Shown in pieces: positions 18,185 to 28,337 of a stretch of 64,000 nt of DNA. Position 1 is the first letter of the stretch, and every line of letters begins with the position of its first letter. This DNA is from Psychrosphaera haliotis (GTDB lineage: Bacteria > Pseudomonadota > Gammaproteobacteria > Enterobacterales > Alteromonadaceae): positions 1-64,000 of the forward strand of contig NZ_BAAAFQ010000006.1 of the NCBI RefSeq assembly GCF_039523615.1. Direction: 5' to 3'. The position numbers were made by a program, and so were the translations under genes. The notes below the pieces were generated by a model that was given only the letters and a program-made list of their open reading frames with translations, was not told the DNA's origin and did no database searches.

Positions 18185-19792
18185 CTAAAGGTAAAGTTTA
18201 CGCAGTTCCTTCTTATCTAGCTTCCCTGTAGCAGTATGCGGAAGCTCATTAACAAACGTAACTTGCTCTGGAATACACCATTTCGCCGTTTTACCTTCAA
18301 AACTAGCAATAAGTTCTTGCTCAGTTATTTCAGCATTCTCCATCTTCACTGCAAATATAGCAGGACGCTCTGTCCATTTAGGATCAGGAATGCCAATAAC
18401 CGCTGCTTCTAAAATACTAGGATGATCACTTGCAATGTTTTCTAACTCTATAGAGCTAATCCACTCGCCACCAGACTTGATAACATCTTTAGAGCGGTCA
18501 GTGACCGTCATGTAGCTATGCTCATCGAACGTTACTACGTCGCCTGTTGAAAACCAGCCATCGCGATCGTGCGCATCGGATTCAGTTTGGTTAAAATAAC
18601 TACTGCAAACCCACGCACCTTTCACCTTTAAGTTACCAGATGCTTCGCCGTCCCACGGCAACTCATTGTCTTCATCATCAACAATTTTCATTTCAACGCC
18701 ATACACAGGCAAGCCTTGTTTTACGCGTATTTGATCCAATTGTTGCTCATCCAGCTTTAACAACTCAGGTTTCATTACGTTTATTGTGCCTAGAGGACTT
18801 AACTCAGTCATGCCCCAAGCATGTTGCATTTCTACGCCATACTCTGCAAAACCTTTCATTAAACCAAGTGGACAAGCCGCACCGCCAACAATAAATCGCT
18901 TAACAGACGTAATCGTTTCATTTGACTGTTTTAAGTAATTTAATAAAGCTAACCAAACAGTTGGAACGCCTGCAGACATAGTGACGTTTTCAGTATTAAT
19001 CAAATCGGTTAATGTTTTGCCATCCGCCATCTTGTTGCCTGGAAATACTAATTTAGCTCCGGACATTGGACACGCGTACGGTAATCCCCATGCATTTACA
19101 TGGAACATAGGCACAATAGGCATGATAACTTCATTGTTGCCAATCGACATGCTGTTAGGCATCGAGATACTAAAACTATGTAATACCGTTGAACGGTGGC
19201 TATAAAGCACACCTTTTGGATTCCCTGTGGTGCCTGACGTATAACAAAGCGAGCTTGCTGCTTGGTCATCTAGCTCTGGGTATTCAAAGCTGTCAGGCTC
19301 ATCAGAAATAAGTGTTTCGTAAGCAATAAGATCTAAGTCAGATGCAGGTAAGTCCTGCTCATCACATAATACAACAATGGCCTTTAAATCCGGCAAGGCG
19401 TGTTTCACTGCCTCAAGGGCGGGCAATAACGTTTTATCAACAAAAATCACCTTATCTTCAGCATGATGGAGTATATATTCTAGCTGCTCTGAGTAGAGCC
19501 TTGGGTTTATGGTGTGACAAACAAAGCCTGAACAGGAGATTGCGTAATAGAGTTCAAAATGACGGTGGTCATTCCATGCTATCGTAGCAACCCGGTCGCT
19601 GCGTTTTAGCCCCATTTTACTGAGTGCATTAGCAAGCTTATCAACACGTTTGAAGGCATCTTTGTAAGTGTATCTAAATCGGTCGTGATCGTGTGTTACT
19701 GAGACAATTTCTACATTACCATACACTTTTTTAGCGTAAGACATGATTGAATTAATGGTAAGATCTGCATTCATCATAGCGCCAGCTAACAT
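18185..19792 (-). CDS. Acyl-CoA ligase of the AlkK/DmdB type
   Basis: 535 residues of the ANL (AMP-forming) superfamily. P-loop-like motif SSLCYTSGTTGNPKGV, motif WGMTELSP, then GWFSTGDV, DRSKDVIKSGGEWIS and the catalytic Lys in TGKLDKKEL. The N-terminus (MMNADLTINSIM...EIVSV) and overall sequence match medium-chain acyl-CoA ligases such as AlkK, and 3-methylmercaptopropionate-CoA ligases (DmdB) of marine DMSP demethylation. Which acid it activates cannot be told from sequence alone. No dmdA, dmdC or beta-oxidation genes are adjacent. Translation could begin at the first codon or at MMNADL six residues in. Confidence 0.87.
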   Translation of the reverse strand: MLAGAMMNADLTINSIMSYAKKVYGNVEIVSVTHDHDRFRYTYKDAFKRVDKLANALSKMGLKRSDRVATIAWNDHRHFELYYAISCSGFVCHTINPRLYSEQLEYILHHAEDKVIFVDKTLLPALEAVKHALPDLKAIVVLCDEQDLPASDLDLIAYETLISDEPDSFEYPELDDQAASSLCYTSGTTGNPKGVLYSHRSTVLHSFSISMPNSMSIGNNEVIMPIVPMFHVNAWGLPYACPMSGAKLVFPGNKMADGKTLTDLINTENVTMSAGVPTVWLALLNYLKQSNETITSVKRFIVGGAACPLGLMKGFAEYGVEMQHAWGMTELSPLGTINVMKPELLKLDEQQLDQIRVKQGLPVYGVEMKIVDDEDNELPWDGEASGNLKVKGAWVCSSYFNQTESDAHDRDGWFSTGDVVTFDEHSYMTVTDRSKDVIKSGGEWISSIELENIASDHPSILEAAVIGIPDPKWTERPAIFAVKMENAEITEQELIASFEGKTAKWCIPEQVTFVNELPHTATGKLDKKELRKLYL

Positions 19793-19901
19793 ACGGGCTC
19801 CTTATTATTTTAATCCGTTAACAATAACTTACGCGTATTAAACTAACTTGTCACCTGCCTAAATTCAGCTTTAGCTTACCATACCGGAAATTTGCCGAAT
19901 A

Positions 19902-21032
19902 TTAAAACACCATTGACGCTGCTAGTGTAAACGAAAGTACTTTTGATTTATCTATTTCCAACTTGTCGGTAACTAGACCTGCCTCAATCCAACTATTTTG
20001 ATATTTAAGTTGAAGCGATTTATTTGAGAGGTCATAACCGGCTCTAACTTGTCCACTTCCCGCTTTTATTCCTGCACCAATTATGGCGCTTTTATTGAGA
20101 AACCTTTTTTCATGAGCAAGATAGTATTCAATATCATTAATTTTGTACGAAGCATTTAGATAAATAGTTTTCGGCATCTTCCACATATACGATTTTTCAG
20201 TCTCTACACCTGAATAGGCTGGATTAAACCTAAGAATGTTATTTTCATCTCGATAAGTCGTAGAGCTTTGAAGCGTACCGGCACTATAACCAATATGATC
20301 AAATTTAAATTCCGATACCAAGTCCAAAACTCCAAAATCTAGTGTTAGGTTATTGACGGGTTGCCAATGAAAGTTCACGTCCCAACTCTGTCCTTTGCCA
20401 TCACTCCATGTTTTATCTATTGGTCTTTTTAGTAGGTTTTTGTAGGAATACCACTCTAACAAATGAGCTGACCCCGTAACCTCTGGCGTTGATTCCACAT
20501 CTCCCGTCAAAAGACTATTTCGGTGTGTTTTGGGCTGCCAAAAACCGATGACATTCGTCATTGATAACCTATTAAATAACTGCCACTCATAGCCAACTTT
20601 TATGCCTTTCGCTTGTAACTTTTGATAATGGATATTTAAGTCATATTCTGAAATATTGGCTGGAAAGTCAGTTTTTGAGTAATGATAAAGTAACGCAGAA
20701 GAAGGGTTTGTAGATAAGAAGTGGTCATTTCTAGTTTCAAATAAAATCATCCAGTTTGAATAACCTATCGCTAAACCAACCTTACTTTGGGAAATACCAA
20801 AGTCCGAATTATCGCTAACTACCTGCTCCCAATTACCATCTATCACGGCCTTAATAGGTTGAATGTTCGTTGCGTTAAAGCTTGCAGCATAAGTTTTAAT
20901 ACTCACGCCTGTTTGCTGCTTGTCCATTACACTATCGTCTTTTTCTACCGCGTTTGAAACGCAAGTTACACTGATCAAAATAAGGCAAAGTAATCTTTTT
21001 AAGTATAAGAAGTGAAACGTCTTTTTTATCAT
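19902..21032 (-). CDS. Predicted outer-membrane beta-barrel protein, unknown function
   Basis: Not a family I can name. About 376 residues: hydrophobic signal peptide (KRLLCLILISVTCVSNAV), then alternating amphipathic strands rich in aromatic residues, ending in Phe (TLAASMVF) as outer-membrane barrels do. The ATG at 21032 (MIKKTFHF) is preferred over a GTG five codons upstream because it gives a compact positively charged signal peptide. It stands between the acyl-CoA ligase and a large lipoprotein on the same strand, with a terminator separating it from the latter; no functional link is evident. Confidence 0.65.
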   Translation of the reverse strand: MIKKTFHFLYLKRLLCLILISVTCVSNAVEKDDSVMDKQQTGVSIKTYAASFNATNIQPIKAVIDGNWEQVVSDNSDFGISQSKVGLAIGYSNWMILFETRNDHFLSTNPSSALLYHYSKTDFPANISEYDLNIHYQKLQAKGIKVGYEWQLFNRLSMTNVIGFWQPKTHRNSLLTGDVESTPEVTGSAHLLEWYSYKNLLKRPIDKTWSDGKGQSWDVNFHWQPVNNLTLDFGVLDLVSEFKFDHIGYSAGTLQSSTTYRDENNILRFNPAYSGVETEKSYMWKMPKTIYLNASYKINDIEYYLAHEKRFLNKSAIIGAGIKAGSGQVRAGYDLSNKSLQLKYQNSWIEAGLVTDKLEIDKSKVLSFTLAASMVF

Positions 21033-21092
21033 TATGGTGATGTGCACTTTATATTTTAGTTTTAGTTTTAGTTTCGGACACTAGTAAACACT

Positions 21093-21124
21093 AAAAAACG
21101 CCATCTAGAAAGTCTAAATGGCGC
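21093..21124 (-). terminator. Terminator downstream of the large lipoprotein
   Basis: Minus-strand stem CGCCATTTAGA / TCTAGATGGCG (one mismatch, loop CTT-like) followed by TTTTTT. Confidence 0.85.
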
Positions 21125-21162
21125 TTTAAAATTGCGTTTAATTACTATTAATTAACGAAGTA

Positions 21163-24100
21163 TTATAAAGACTCTATCGTGCCATCTTCATCGTTATAGC
21201 GGATCAGTATGTTTGAATCACGAACAATTATTTCTGCCGCTAAAGTTGCATTTGCACCAACGGTAATAGTACCAATAACAACGTCTTCACCTTCAGTACC
21301 GCCATCTTCATTACCTGTCATTCGCAAAATGACACCTTCAGCATTAGTCATTAAAAATGAATCACTAAACATTGATTCAACTTTGACATTAAATGTACGC
21401 TGTAATTCTGAATCTGGAGTTTTGTATGATAGGTCTAGTGCAAACTTACCATCTTCAAACTCAGTTCTTTCGCCTGACAACATCAAGTTTACTTCATAGT
21501 CTTGAAGCACCAAGCCAACTGACAATGAAGCGGCTAAATCTAAGTAATTATCTTCACTTTCCAGTATTTCAGTGTTGTCTGGCTCTACAACATAAACGTC
21601 ATAACTCGTTGTATTTCCAGGCTCAAAGATGTTGGTCCCAACTTCCTCTGACATTAATTCAAAACGAGATATGTATCCAACACCATCAATTTGACTCGAT
21701 TTGAATGGATTTAAGTAGTTGTTATTAGAGATATATCTATTTTCATGCAAGCGCATTAGCACAGAACTAGCAGCGTTAGATTCGCCTAAAAAGTTATAGA
21801 ATGAAACACCATAATCAGACTTAAACTGCATGTTTATCGCAAACAATGAAGAAACGTATCCATTGGTCACTATCGTTCCGTCATAATCAACTAGCTCATA
21901 ATTTTCATTGAAAGACTGTCCCCAGTAAATTGTAACGTACCATTCAAACTCATCAATTTCGCCATTTTGGTCTGTATCTTCAGAGTAAACTTCGTATCGA
22001 GTTGCCGCGTTCCACTCATAACCGTCAGAGTAAACTTCTTTTACAGTTAAGTAGTAGCCATAACGCTCTTCTCCGTCGGTGTCACTTTTAACGGAAAATA
22101 GAGAGATATTCTTAGCGTAACTATCACTGTTAAAGGTAGAGTCATAGGTGAATGTTCCTGTGTCTGAATCCTCTGTTGTTGATACAGTTAGCTCTTGACC
22201 GCCTTCAACACTGATTACAAATTCACTATTGTCGCTGCTCACATCTAGTGTCATGGCATCTTTAAGAATTGGCTGCACAATATAGGCACGAACACCAAAG
22301 TTATCTAAACCACCTTCAAGGGATTTTAAATCTGATTCATCGGAAAGAATAATACCTACATTGGTTTCCCACATGTCATAAACAGGTTGATCTGGGGTTA
22401 TTCCAAAAGCAAGGTTAAAGGCATCAAGTGCGCTATTTATATCTTTGTTTCTGTTAGCAATATTGTTATCAACATAGCTCTCAAATGAACCTAAAAACTC
22501 ACCCGTTACTGAGTCGGTGCTTTCGCTTACATTACCCTGATATACTAAAATATTATCGTTTTCATCGATTAAATTAGCCACTTCAAAGTCAACCCCAAGA
22601 GGTTGGTTTAACGATAAGCGTTTTGTCACTGTTTGATGTCGATCTACCGCTCCATCATTATCAGTATCTAATTCTTTGGCTATTTGATACAAAATACTAA
22701 TGTAATCATTTGACGCACTTCCCGCATAAGCAGCAAGATAACGATGTTCATTCAGTATTAAGCCTTGCTCTGTTTCTGTTTGAACGTGAGAGTATTCAGT
22801 AATATCTTCTCTTATCCAATCCCCTTCTGTGTAGTATCCAGTTACGCGATTGTGAGTAAGATCTGAGTCAGAAAGGTTTTCATAAGTTCTTGTTTTTGAT
22901 CTTGGGGTCAAGAAATACGTGTCGTTACCAGTCCAAGTCACTGTGTTCTCATCATCAGATACCGATACATAAATTCCCGGTTCTTCTAATAAAGCGCCAA
23001 CTCCGTTTTTAATTCCATCTGGTGCAAAGGTATCAAGCTCATTGACGTCTAACGCCAATGTTGCCGTGAAACTCTCTCCTTCCGCAGAAGCAAATGCTCC
23101 AGAGAAAACAACAGACTTAGGTACAGCTTGTTGCTCTGTAGTAGGTATATAAAACTCTTGGACATCAACGTAATTAGGCTCGTCAAAATACTCATTTCTT
23201 AAACTAGGTACATCAACCATCACCAACTCAGCAGCTAACTTACCTTCAAACGAAATAGGGTTAGTAATTGTGCTACTGGCTTTTTGTTCAATTGCTATTG
23301 AAAGCTCAAAACCTCCACCAATAATGTCAGTATCTGCATCACCACTTTCTAACTCTTCTTGAGTAACAGCTGTTTCCAGGTTAAGGAATACTTTACTGGT
23401 GTCTTTGATACCAAGCGAAGCGCCAGCGGTTTCCATTATACCCATCAAAGATAATTGGATTTGATCTCCAGCTTCATTCAAAGCTAATACTAGGTTTAAC
23501 GCTAGTGCTTCTGAATCACCTTTGGATGCATCAACAACAAATGTGTAATTACCTTCATCCATCACCAATGTGCCAGTAACACCAGACTGTGCGCCAAGCT
23601 CTTCAGCTAAGTTGAATGTTGTTTGGTTACCCAAGTCACGCATGCTCAAATCAGCTACTAATTCTGAAATGGTCGATAACAACGTGAAATTGTCACCTTC
23701 AATCTCTACCATAGTGTTAGCATCTTCAATCAACGCAATAAGATCTTCACCTTGCGCTCTAATGCCAGCATTTGAGGCGTGGTCTTTATCGAATAAATTA
23801 GCAAATACACGAACGTCTGCAACCATCGCTTTCGCTTTGTCTACAGCATCGCCAGTAGTAACTTCTTCCGATTCTGAGTTTGTTCTACCGTCTTCATCAA
23901 CTAACAGTTCTTTATTTTCAGACTCATTTTCTAATGTGTTTTGAGTTTGATTTAACGTGTCAATAATTACTGAACTATTTTCAATTGAGCTATCAGCAGC
24001 AATATTGGCAGCGACCATTGACGCCGTATTTGCGGCTGCGTCTAATATCTCTGTTATACTGAATTCAAAATCGCCTTCACCATCTGGAACAACTAGTAAG

Positions 24101-24945
24101 TCACCATTATTAGCAACAATATCTGCCGTTGCTGAATTAAAGCTCGCTGTTAGATCTCCGTTAGAAAAAAGTGACTCGGCGATGCCTGCGTTAATTAATC
24201 CGTAACGTAGCTCGGCCGCGTTATCTTCAGCAGCAACCTCTGCGCCATTGTTCATTGAAGTCGGCTCAAGCTCAGAGAGATTGCCCTGCACACCAAATGT
24301 ATTTGCCACTTTAGAAAAGTTCTGCTGGATAGACTCAAGACTAACGTCTTCTTGAGATGCCTCAAGCATAGACGTGGCAATATGAGTTAATGGCGAAACA
24401 TTGAGTTTTGCTGGTGTGCCAGAATCTACTGAAGAAACTGAAGATAATGCAAAGTCAGGGGCGGTTGTCGTTAAATTTACCTCATCGCCAAACGCCACTG
24501 TGCCACAACCTGATGGCGCATCACACAGCATAAAAGTAGGAGATGTTGGATCAGCAGAAACACCCACTTCTATTTTAATTGGTCCGGTATAATCTAAAAC
24601 CGTAAACGTATAATTACCACTGGCATCAGTAGAAACCGATGTGTCTTTCAACTCTTCAGAAGTGAGTTCAACAGGGGCATTATCTACATATTTAAAGACC
24701 TTGATAACCCCATTACTCATTGTGCCTTTTATCGCTTTACCAGAAACGGCCGTTTCTACAACCGTAGTTGTGCCACCTCCAGTATTGCCACCTGTGCCAC
24801 CACCAGTATTTCCACCTGTGCTGCCGCCAGTATTTCCGCCTTCGCCACCACCAGTATTGCCACCAGAGTCAGTGCCTCCACTACCGCCGCCACATGCCGT
24901 TAGCATTGATATTGAAAGTGCCAAAAGAATCTTTTTAAATTTCAT
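21163..24945 (-). CDS. Large lipoprotein with Gly-rich N-terminus and Ca-binding-like motifs
   Basis: About 1260 residues. I chose MKFKKILL at 24945 because AAGGA precedes it by seven bases and the lipobox LTAC then places Cys18; a longer frame starts at 24987. After the lipid anchor comes a flexible Gly/Thr/Asn-rich spacer (repeats of GGNTGGG), then a carboxypeptidase-regulatory-like or Ig-like segment (VSGKAIKGTMSNGVIKVFKY), a helical central region and long beta-rich parts. Two EF-hand-like loops, DTDNDGAVD and DTDQNGEID, suggest calcium binding. It probably sits on the outer membrane facing periplasm or surface. No enzymatic motif was recognised. Confidence 0.75.
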   Translation of the reverse strand: MKFKKILLALSISMLTACGGGSGGTDSGGNTGGGEGGNTGGSTGGNTGGGTGGNTGGGTTTVVETAVSGKAIKGTMSNGVIKVFKYVDNAPVELTSEELKDTSVSTDASGNYTFTVLDYTGPIKIEVGVSADPTSPTFMLCDAPSGCGTVAFGDEVNLTTTAPDFALSSVSSVDSGTPAKLNVSPLTHIATSMLEASQEDVSLESIQQNFSKVANTFGVQGNLSELEPTSMNNGAEVAAEDNAAELRYGLINAGIAESLFSNGDLTASFNSATADIVANNGDLLVVPDGEGDFEFSITEILDAAANTASMVAANIAADSSIENSSVIIDTLNQTQNTLENESENKELLVDEDGRTNSESEEVTTGDAVDKAKAMVADVRVFANLFDKDHASNAGIRAQGEDLIALIEDANTMVEIEGDNFTLLSTISELVADLSMRDLGNQTTFNLAEELGAQSGVTGTLVMDEGNYTFVVDASKGDSEALALNLVLALNEAGDQIQLSLMGIMETAGASLGIKDTSKVFLNLETAVTQEELESGDADTDIIGGGFELSIAIEQKASSTITNPISFEGKLAAELVMVDVPSLRNEYFDEPNYVDVQEFYIPTTEQQAVPKSVVFSGAFASAEGESFTATLALDVNELDTFAPDGIKNGVGALLEEPGIYVSVSDDENTVTWTGNDTYFLTPRSKTRTYENLSDSDLTHNRVTGYYTEGDWIREDITEYSHVQTETEQGLILNEHRYLAAYAGSASNDYISILYQIAKELDTDNDGAVDRHQTVTKRLSLNQPLGVDFEVANLIDENDNILVYQGNVSESTDSVTGEFLGSFESYVDNNIANRNKDINSALDAFNLAFGITPDQPVYDMWETNVGIILSDESDLKSLEGGLDNFGVRAYIVQPILKDAMTLDVSSDNSEFVISVEGGQELTVSTTEDSDTGTFTYDSTFNSDSYAKNISLFSVKSDTDGEERYGYYLTVKEVYSDGYEWNAATRYEVYSEDTDQNGEIDEFEWYVTIYWGQSFNENYELVDYDGTIVTNGYVSSLFAINMQFKSDYGVSFYNFLGESNAASSVLMRLHENRYISNNNYLNPFKSSQIDGVGYISRFELMSEEVGTNIFEPGNTTSYDVYVVEPDNTEILESEDNYLDLAASLSVGLVLQDYEVNLMLSGERTEFEDGKFALDLSYKTPDSELQRTFNVKVESMFSDSFLMTNAEGVILRMTGNEDGGTEGEDVVIGTITVGANATLAAEIIVRDSNILIRYNDEDGTIESL

Positions 24946-25158
24946 AAAACGGTCCTTGTTAATTAGGATAGTTGTTTGCGAACGCAAAATACGTCCACAT
25001 TAGTTGTTTAGAGCTGCGCATAATTTAAACATTGTTATCCAGTCATCATTCAAAAACAACTTTTTTAAACTGTTTGAAAAAGAAACAAAGTGTTTTAGAA
25101 AAATTTTACCCTAACATGGCGCTTTCGTAGTTTAATTTTACAGCCTTGTCCCTGTAAA

Positions 25159-25338
25159 CTACCCTTTCTCTTTCTCTAACGCTTCTATTTCAGCCCACAT
25201 TTTTTCAGCCTCTTCAGAAAGTTGAGCATAAAGTCGAATATCTCCTTTTCGTTGCGCTAACATGCCCTCTTCCAGTTTTTTGTCGTACAACTTTCGCTTA
25301 CGTTTTACCGGATCAAATAACTTTCCAAATAACCCCAT
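25159..25338 (-). CDS. DUF6435-like miniprotein
   Basis: 59 residues (MGLFGKLFDPVKRKRKLYDK... ending EALEKEKG). The ATG at 25338 follows GGAGAG by five bases. Highly charged and helical, with RKGDIRLYAQLSEEAEKMW in the second half, matching my memory of the short DUF6435 proteins of marine gammaproteobacteria. Cytoplasmic, function unknown. It follows the CBS-domain gene by 74 bp on the same strand. Confidence 0.75.
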   Translation of the reverse strand: MGLFGKLFDPVKRKRKLYDKKLEEGMLAQRKGDIRLYAQLSEEAEKMWAEIEALEKEKG

Positions 25339-25412
25339 GTAACTCTCCTATATTAATTTTTATTTACCAGACATACGTTGCTAACAAAACATTGGATTTA
25401 CGTTTCCCGAAA

Positions 25413-25823
25413 CTATTTATATTTGCTTCTAATTGCTTTTATTATGTCTCGCCAGGTGACTATTCCAACGGGAGTCCAATTGTCATTTACTATGGGTATA
25501 CACGAAATTTTATTTTCGTCGAAAATCTCTACAACACGTTTGACTCTATCTGTGGGTTTTAAGCAAATTGGCTCTCGGCTCATAATTTGATGAACCCGCT
25601 TGTTTAATGTAGCAAGATCCTGCATTTTTTCTGATGCGGTTCCTATATTAGGACTAAGTGCCTTTAAAACATCTCGATCTGATAAAACCCCTAGTAGCTT
25701 TTGCTCTTCTACCACTAACAAATGGTGAAACTGTGTTTGATTAAATATTTCATTGGCCAACGACAAAGAATCGTCCAAGCCTACCGTTACAACAGGCTTT
25801 GTCATTATATCTTCAATTATCAT
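25413..25823 (-). CDS. Two-CBS-domain protein
   Basis: 136 residues that are simply a Bateman module: CBS1 about 1-58 (MTKPVVTVGLDDSL ... GVLSDRDVL) and CBS2 about 78-134 (MSREPICLKPTDRV ... GIVTWRDIIKAI). Such stand-alone pairs bind adenine nucleotides and act as energy or stress sensors, often on an unknown partner. No effector domain is fused. The gene is divergent from katG. Confidence 0.9.
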   Translation of the reverse strand: MIIEDIMTKPVVTVGLDDSLSLANEIFNQTQFHHLLVVEEQKLLGVLSDRDVLKALSPNIGTASEKMQDLATLNKRVHQIMSREPICLKPTDRVKRVVEIFDENKISCIPIVNDNWTPVGIVTWRDIIKAIRSKYK

Positions 25824-25997
25824 TCATTTACCTCTCGTCCTAATTTATTTAACTTTTTAATTTCAATACCTTGGTGGTTCTATTTTATAGAAGACTATCT
25901 TCATAAATAGTTAATTTAAAAAATCAGAAATGATGTCTATAGTTTACTCACAAGCTTAATTCATAAAATCAATGAACGCGAAAAATAGGAGATTAAA

Positions 25998-28229
25998 ATG
26001 AGCAACAATGACACTAAAGGTCAATGCCCATTTATGCATGGTGCGAATACTAAAGTAGGCGGTAATTCGACTAAAAATATAGACTGGTGGCCTAACCAGC
26101 TTAACTTAAAAATCCTTCATCAAAACTCCGAAAAATCCAATCCAATCGACGCTAACTTTAATTACGCAGAAGCTTTTAAATCCCTAGATTTAGACGCAGT
26201 CAAAAAAGACATCGCAGATTTATTAGTAGACTCAAAAGAGTGGTGGCCAGCAGATTACGGTCATTACGGCCCATTTATGATCCGTATGGCATGGCATGCT
26301 GCAGGTACCTACAGAGAAGGTGACGGCCGAGGTGGTTCATCAACCGGTAACCAACGATTTGCACCGCTTAATAGTTGGCCAGACAACGCTAACCTAGACA
26401 AAGCTCGCCGCCTCCTTTGGCCTATTAAAGAAAAATATGGCCAAAACATTTCATGGGCCGATTTGTTTATCTTAACGGGTAACGTTGCTCTTGAAACAAT
26501 GGGTTTAGATACTTTTGGTTTTGGTGGTGGTCGAGAAGACATTTGGGAACCAGAAGAAGATATCTATTGGGGTACAGAAAAAACTTGGCTAGATAATGGT
26601 CGTTACGACAAAAAAGATCTAATGGACAGAGAGCTAGAAGCGCCTTTAGCTGCGGTTCAAATGGGCTTAATTTACGTAAACCCTGAAGGTCCAGATGGTA
26701 TTCCAGACCCTATTGCTTCAGGTAAAGATATCAGAGAAACATTTGGCCGTATGGCGATGAATGATTACGAAACCGTTGCCTTAACAGCCGGTGGTCATAC
26801 TTTTGGTAAATGTCATGGTGCCGCTTCGGACTCTAATTTAGAAGCTGAGCCAGAGGCAGCATCAATTGAGCAAATGGGTTTAGGTTGGAAAAACAACTAC
26901 GGCAGCGGTAAAGGTACCGACGCTATCACAAGTGGTATTGAAGGTGCTTGGACACCTACACCAACGACTTGGGACAACAGTTATTTTGATGTTTTATTTG
27001 GTTACGAATGGGAACTGACTAAAAGTCCAGCGGGCGCACATCAATGGACTCCTAAAGGCCTTGATAAAGCGCATCATGCACCTGACGCAGGCAACCCTGA
27101 TAAAAAAGTTGGCATCATGATGACAACCGCTGACATGGCTATGAAAATGGATCCTGAGTACAGAAAAATTTCAGAGCATTTTCACAAGAATCCGGCTGAA
27201 TTTGCCGATGCATTTGCAAGAGCTTGGTTTAAATTAACGCACCGAGATATGGGACCTAAGTCTCGTTATTTAGGTAAAGAAGTGCCAAGTGAAGATTTAA
27301 TTTGGCAAGACCCATTACCACAAAGCACCGGTAAATCACTTACAAGCGATGATATTGATTCATTAAAACACGCTTTGCTAAATTCTGGACTAACACCTCA
27401 AGAGTTAATTTATACGGCATGGTCTTCAGCATCTACTTACCGAGATTCTGACAAGCGTGGTGGAGCAAATGGCGCGAGAATTAGATTCGCACCACAAAAA
27501 GATTGGCCAGTGAATAAACCTGAACAATTGCAGCAAGTACTGTCGGTGTTGAGTAATGTTCAGGCAAACTTTAATCAAGAGCAATCAAGCAATGGTAAAC
27601 AAGTGTCTATTGCAGATTTAATTGTTCTTGGTGGCAGCGCAGCCATTGAGCAGGCAGCTAAACTGTCTGGTGTAGATGTGGACGTGCCGTTTTCACCAGG
27701 TCGTGTTGATGCGAGCGATGAGCAAACCGACACAGAGTCTTTTGATGTATTAGAACCTGTTGCAGATGGCTTTAGAAATTATTCAAAAGCTAACTTTACT
27801 GTTGCTGCGGAAGAAATGTTACTTGATAGAGCGCAACTGCTAACGCTAACAGCGCCAGAAATGACGGTATTAGTCGGTGGCTTAAGAGCGCTTGGCATTA
27901 CCGCTGATGACTCTAACAAAGGAGTACTTACCGATAGCGTTGGTACGTTAAATAATGCGTTTTTCCGCAATGTTTTAGATATGAATACAAAGTGGGAACC
28001 AAAAGATGCGCATGCTAGCAACTCAAAAACAGAGTTTGTTGGTATTGAGTTAGCAACTGGCAAGCCTAAGTGGGTAGCGAGCCGTGTCGACTTAGTTTTT
28101 GGCTCAAACTCTCAGCTAAGAGCAATATCTGAAGTTTATGCCACCAACGACGCTAATAATAAATTTATCAAAGACTTTGTTAGCGCTTGGGTCAAGGTAA
28201 TGGATGCAGACAGGTTTGACCTAAAATAA
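25998..28229 (+). CDS. katG: Catalase-peroxidase
   Basis: 743 residues, a full-length two-domain KatG. Active-site Arg96, Trp99 and His100 are in RMAWHAAGTYR; the Tyr of the Met-Tyr-Trp adduct is in MGLIYVNPEGP; the proximal haem His is in TAGGHTFGKCHGA. The degenerate C-terminal half (from about 430) lacks haem residues, as normal. Breaks down hydrogen peroxide in the cytoplasm. A GGAG ribosome binding site lies 8-12 bases before the start; no clear OxyR site was identified. Confidence 0.97.
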   Translation: MSNNDTKGQCPFMHGANTKVGGNSTKNIDWWPNQLNLKILHQNSEKSNPIDANFNYAEAFKSLDLDAVKKDIADLLVDSKEWWPADYGHYGPFMIRMAWHAAGTYREGDGRGGSSTGNQRFAPLNSWPDNANLDKARRLLWPIKEKYGQNISWADLFILTGNVALETMGLDTFGFGGGREDIWEPEEDIYWGTEKTWLDNGRYDKKDLMDRELEAPLAAVQMGLIYVNPEGPDGIPDPIASGKDIRETFGRMAMNDYETVALTAGGHTFGKCHGAASDSNLEAEPEAASIEQMGLGWKNNYGSGKGTDAITSGIEGAWTPTPTTWDNSYFDVLFGYEWELTKSPAGAHQWTPKGLDKAHHAPDAGNPDKKVGIMMTTADMAMKMDPEYRKISEHFHKNPAEFADAFARAWFKLTHRDMGPKSRYLGKEVPSEDLIWQDPLPQSTGKSLTSDDIDSLKHALLNSGLTPQELIYTAWSSASTYRDSDKRGGANGARIRFAPQKDWPVNKPEQLQQVLSVLSNVQANFNQEQSSNGKQVSIADLIVLGGSAAIEQAAKLSGVDVDVPFSPGRVDASDEQTDTESFDVLEPVADGFRNYSKANFTVAAEEMLLDRAQLLTLTAPEMTVLVGGLRALGITADDSNKGVLTDSVGTLNNAFFRNVLDMNTKWEPKDAHASNSKTEFVGIELATGKPKWVASRVDLVFGSNSQLRAISEVYATNDANNKFIKDFVSAWVKVMDADRFDLK

Positions 28230-28298
28230 CTTAAAATCGATAACTTTAATAAACGTTATTAACTTACAACTCGACGTTTATTGAAGGTTGATTTTACC

Positions 28299-28335
28299 AA
28301 AGCCACGCTAATACTTTTTAGAGTGGCTTTTTATT
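28299..28335 (+). terminator. Terminator after katG
   Basis: AAAGCCAC (28299-28306) pairs with GTGGCTTT (28323-28330), followed by TTATT. It lies between convergent katG and the sulfotransferase gene and may serve both. Confidence 0.8.
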
Positions 28336-28337
28336 AT

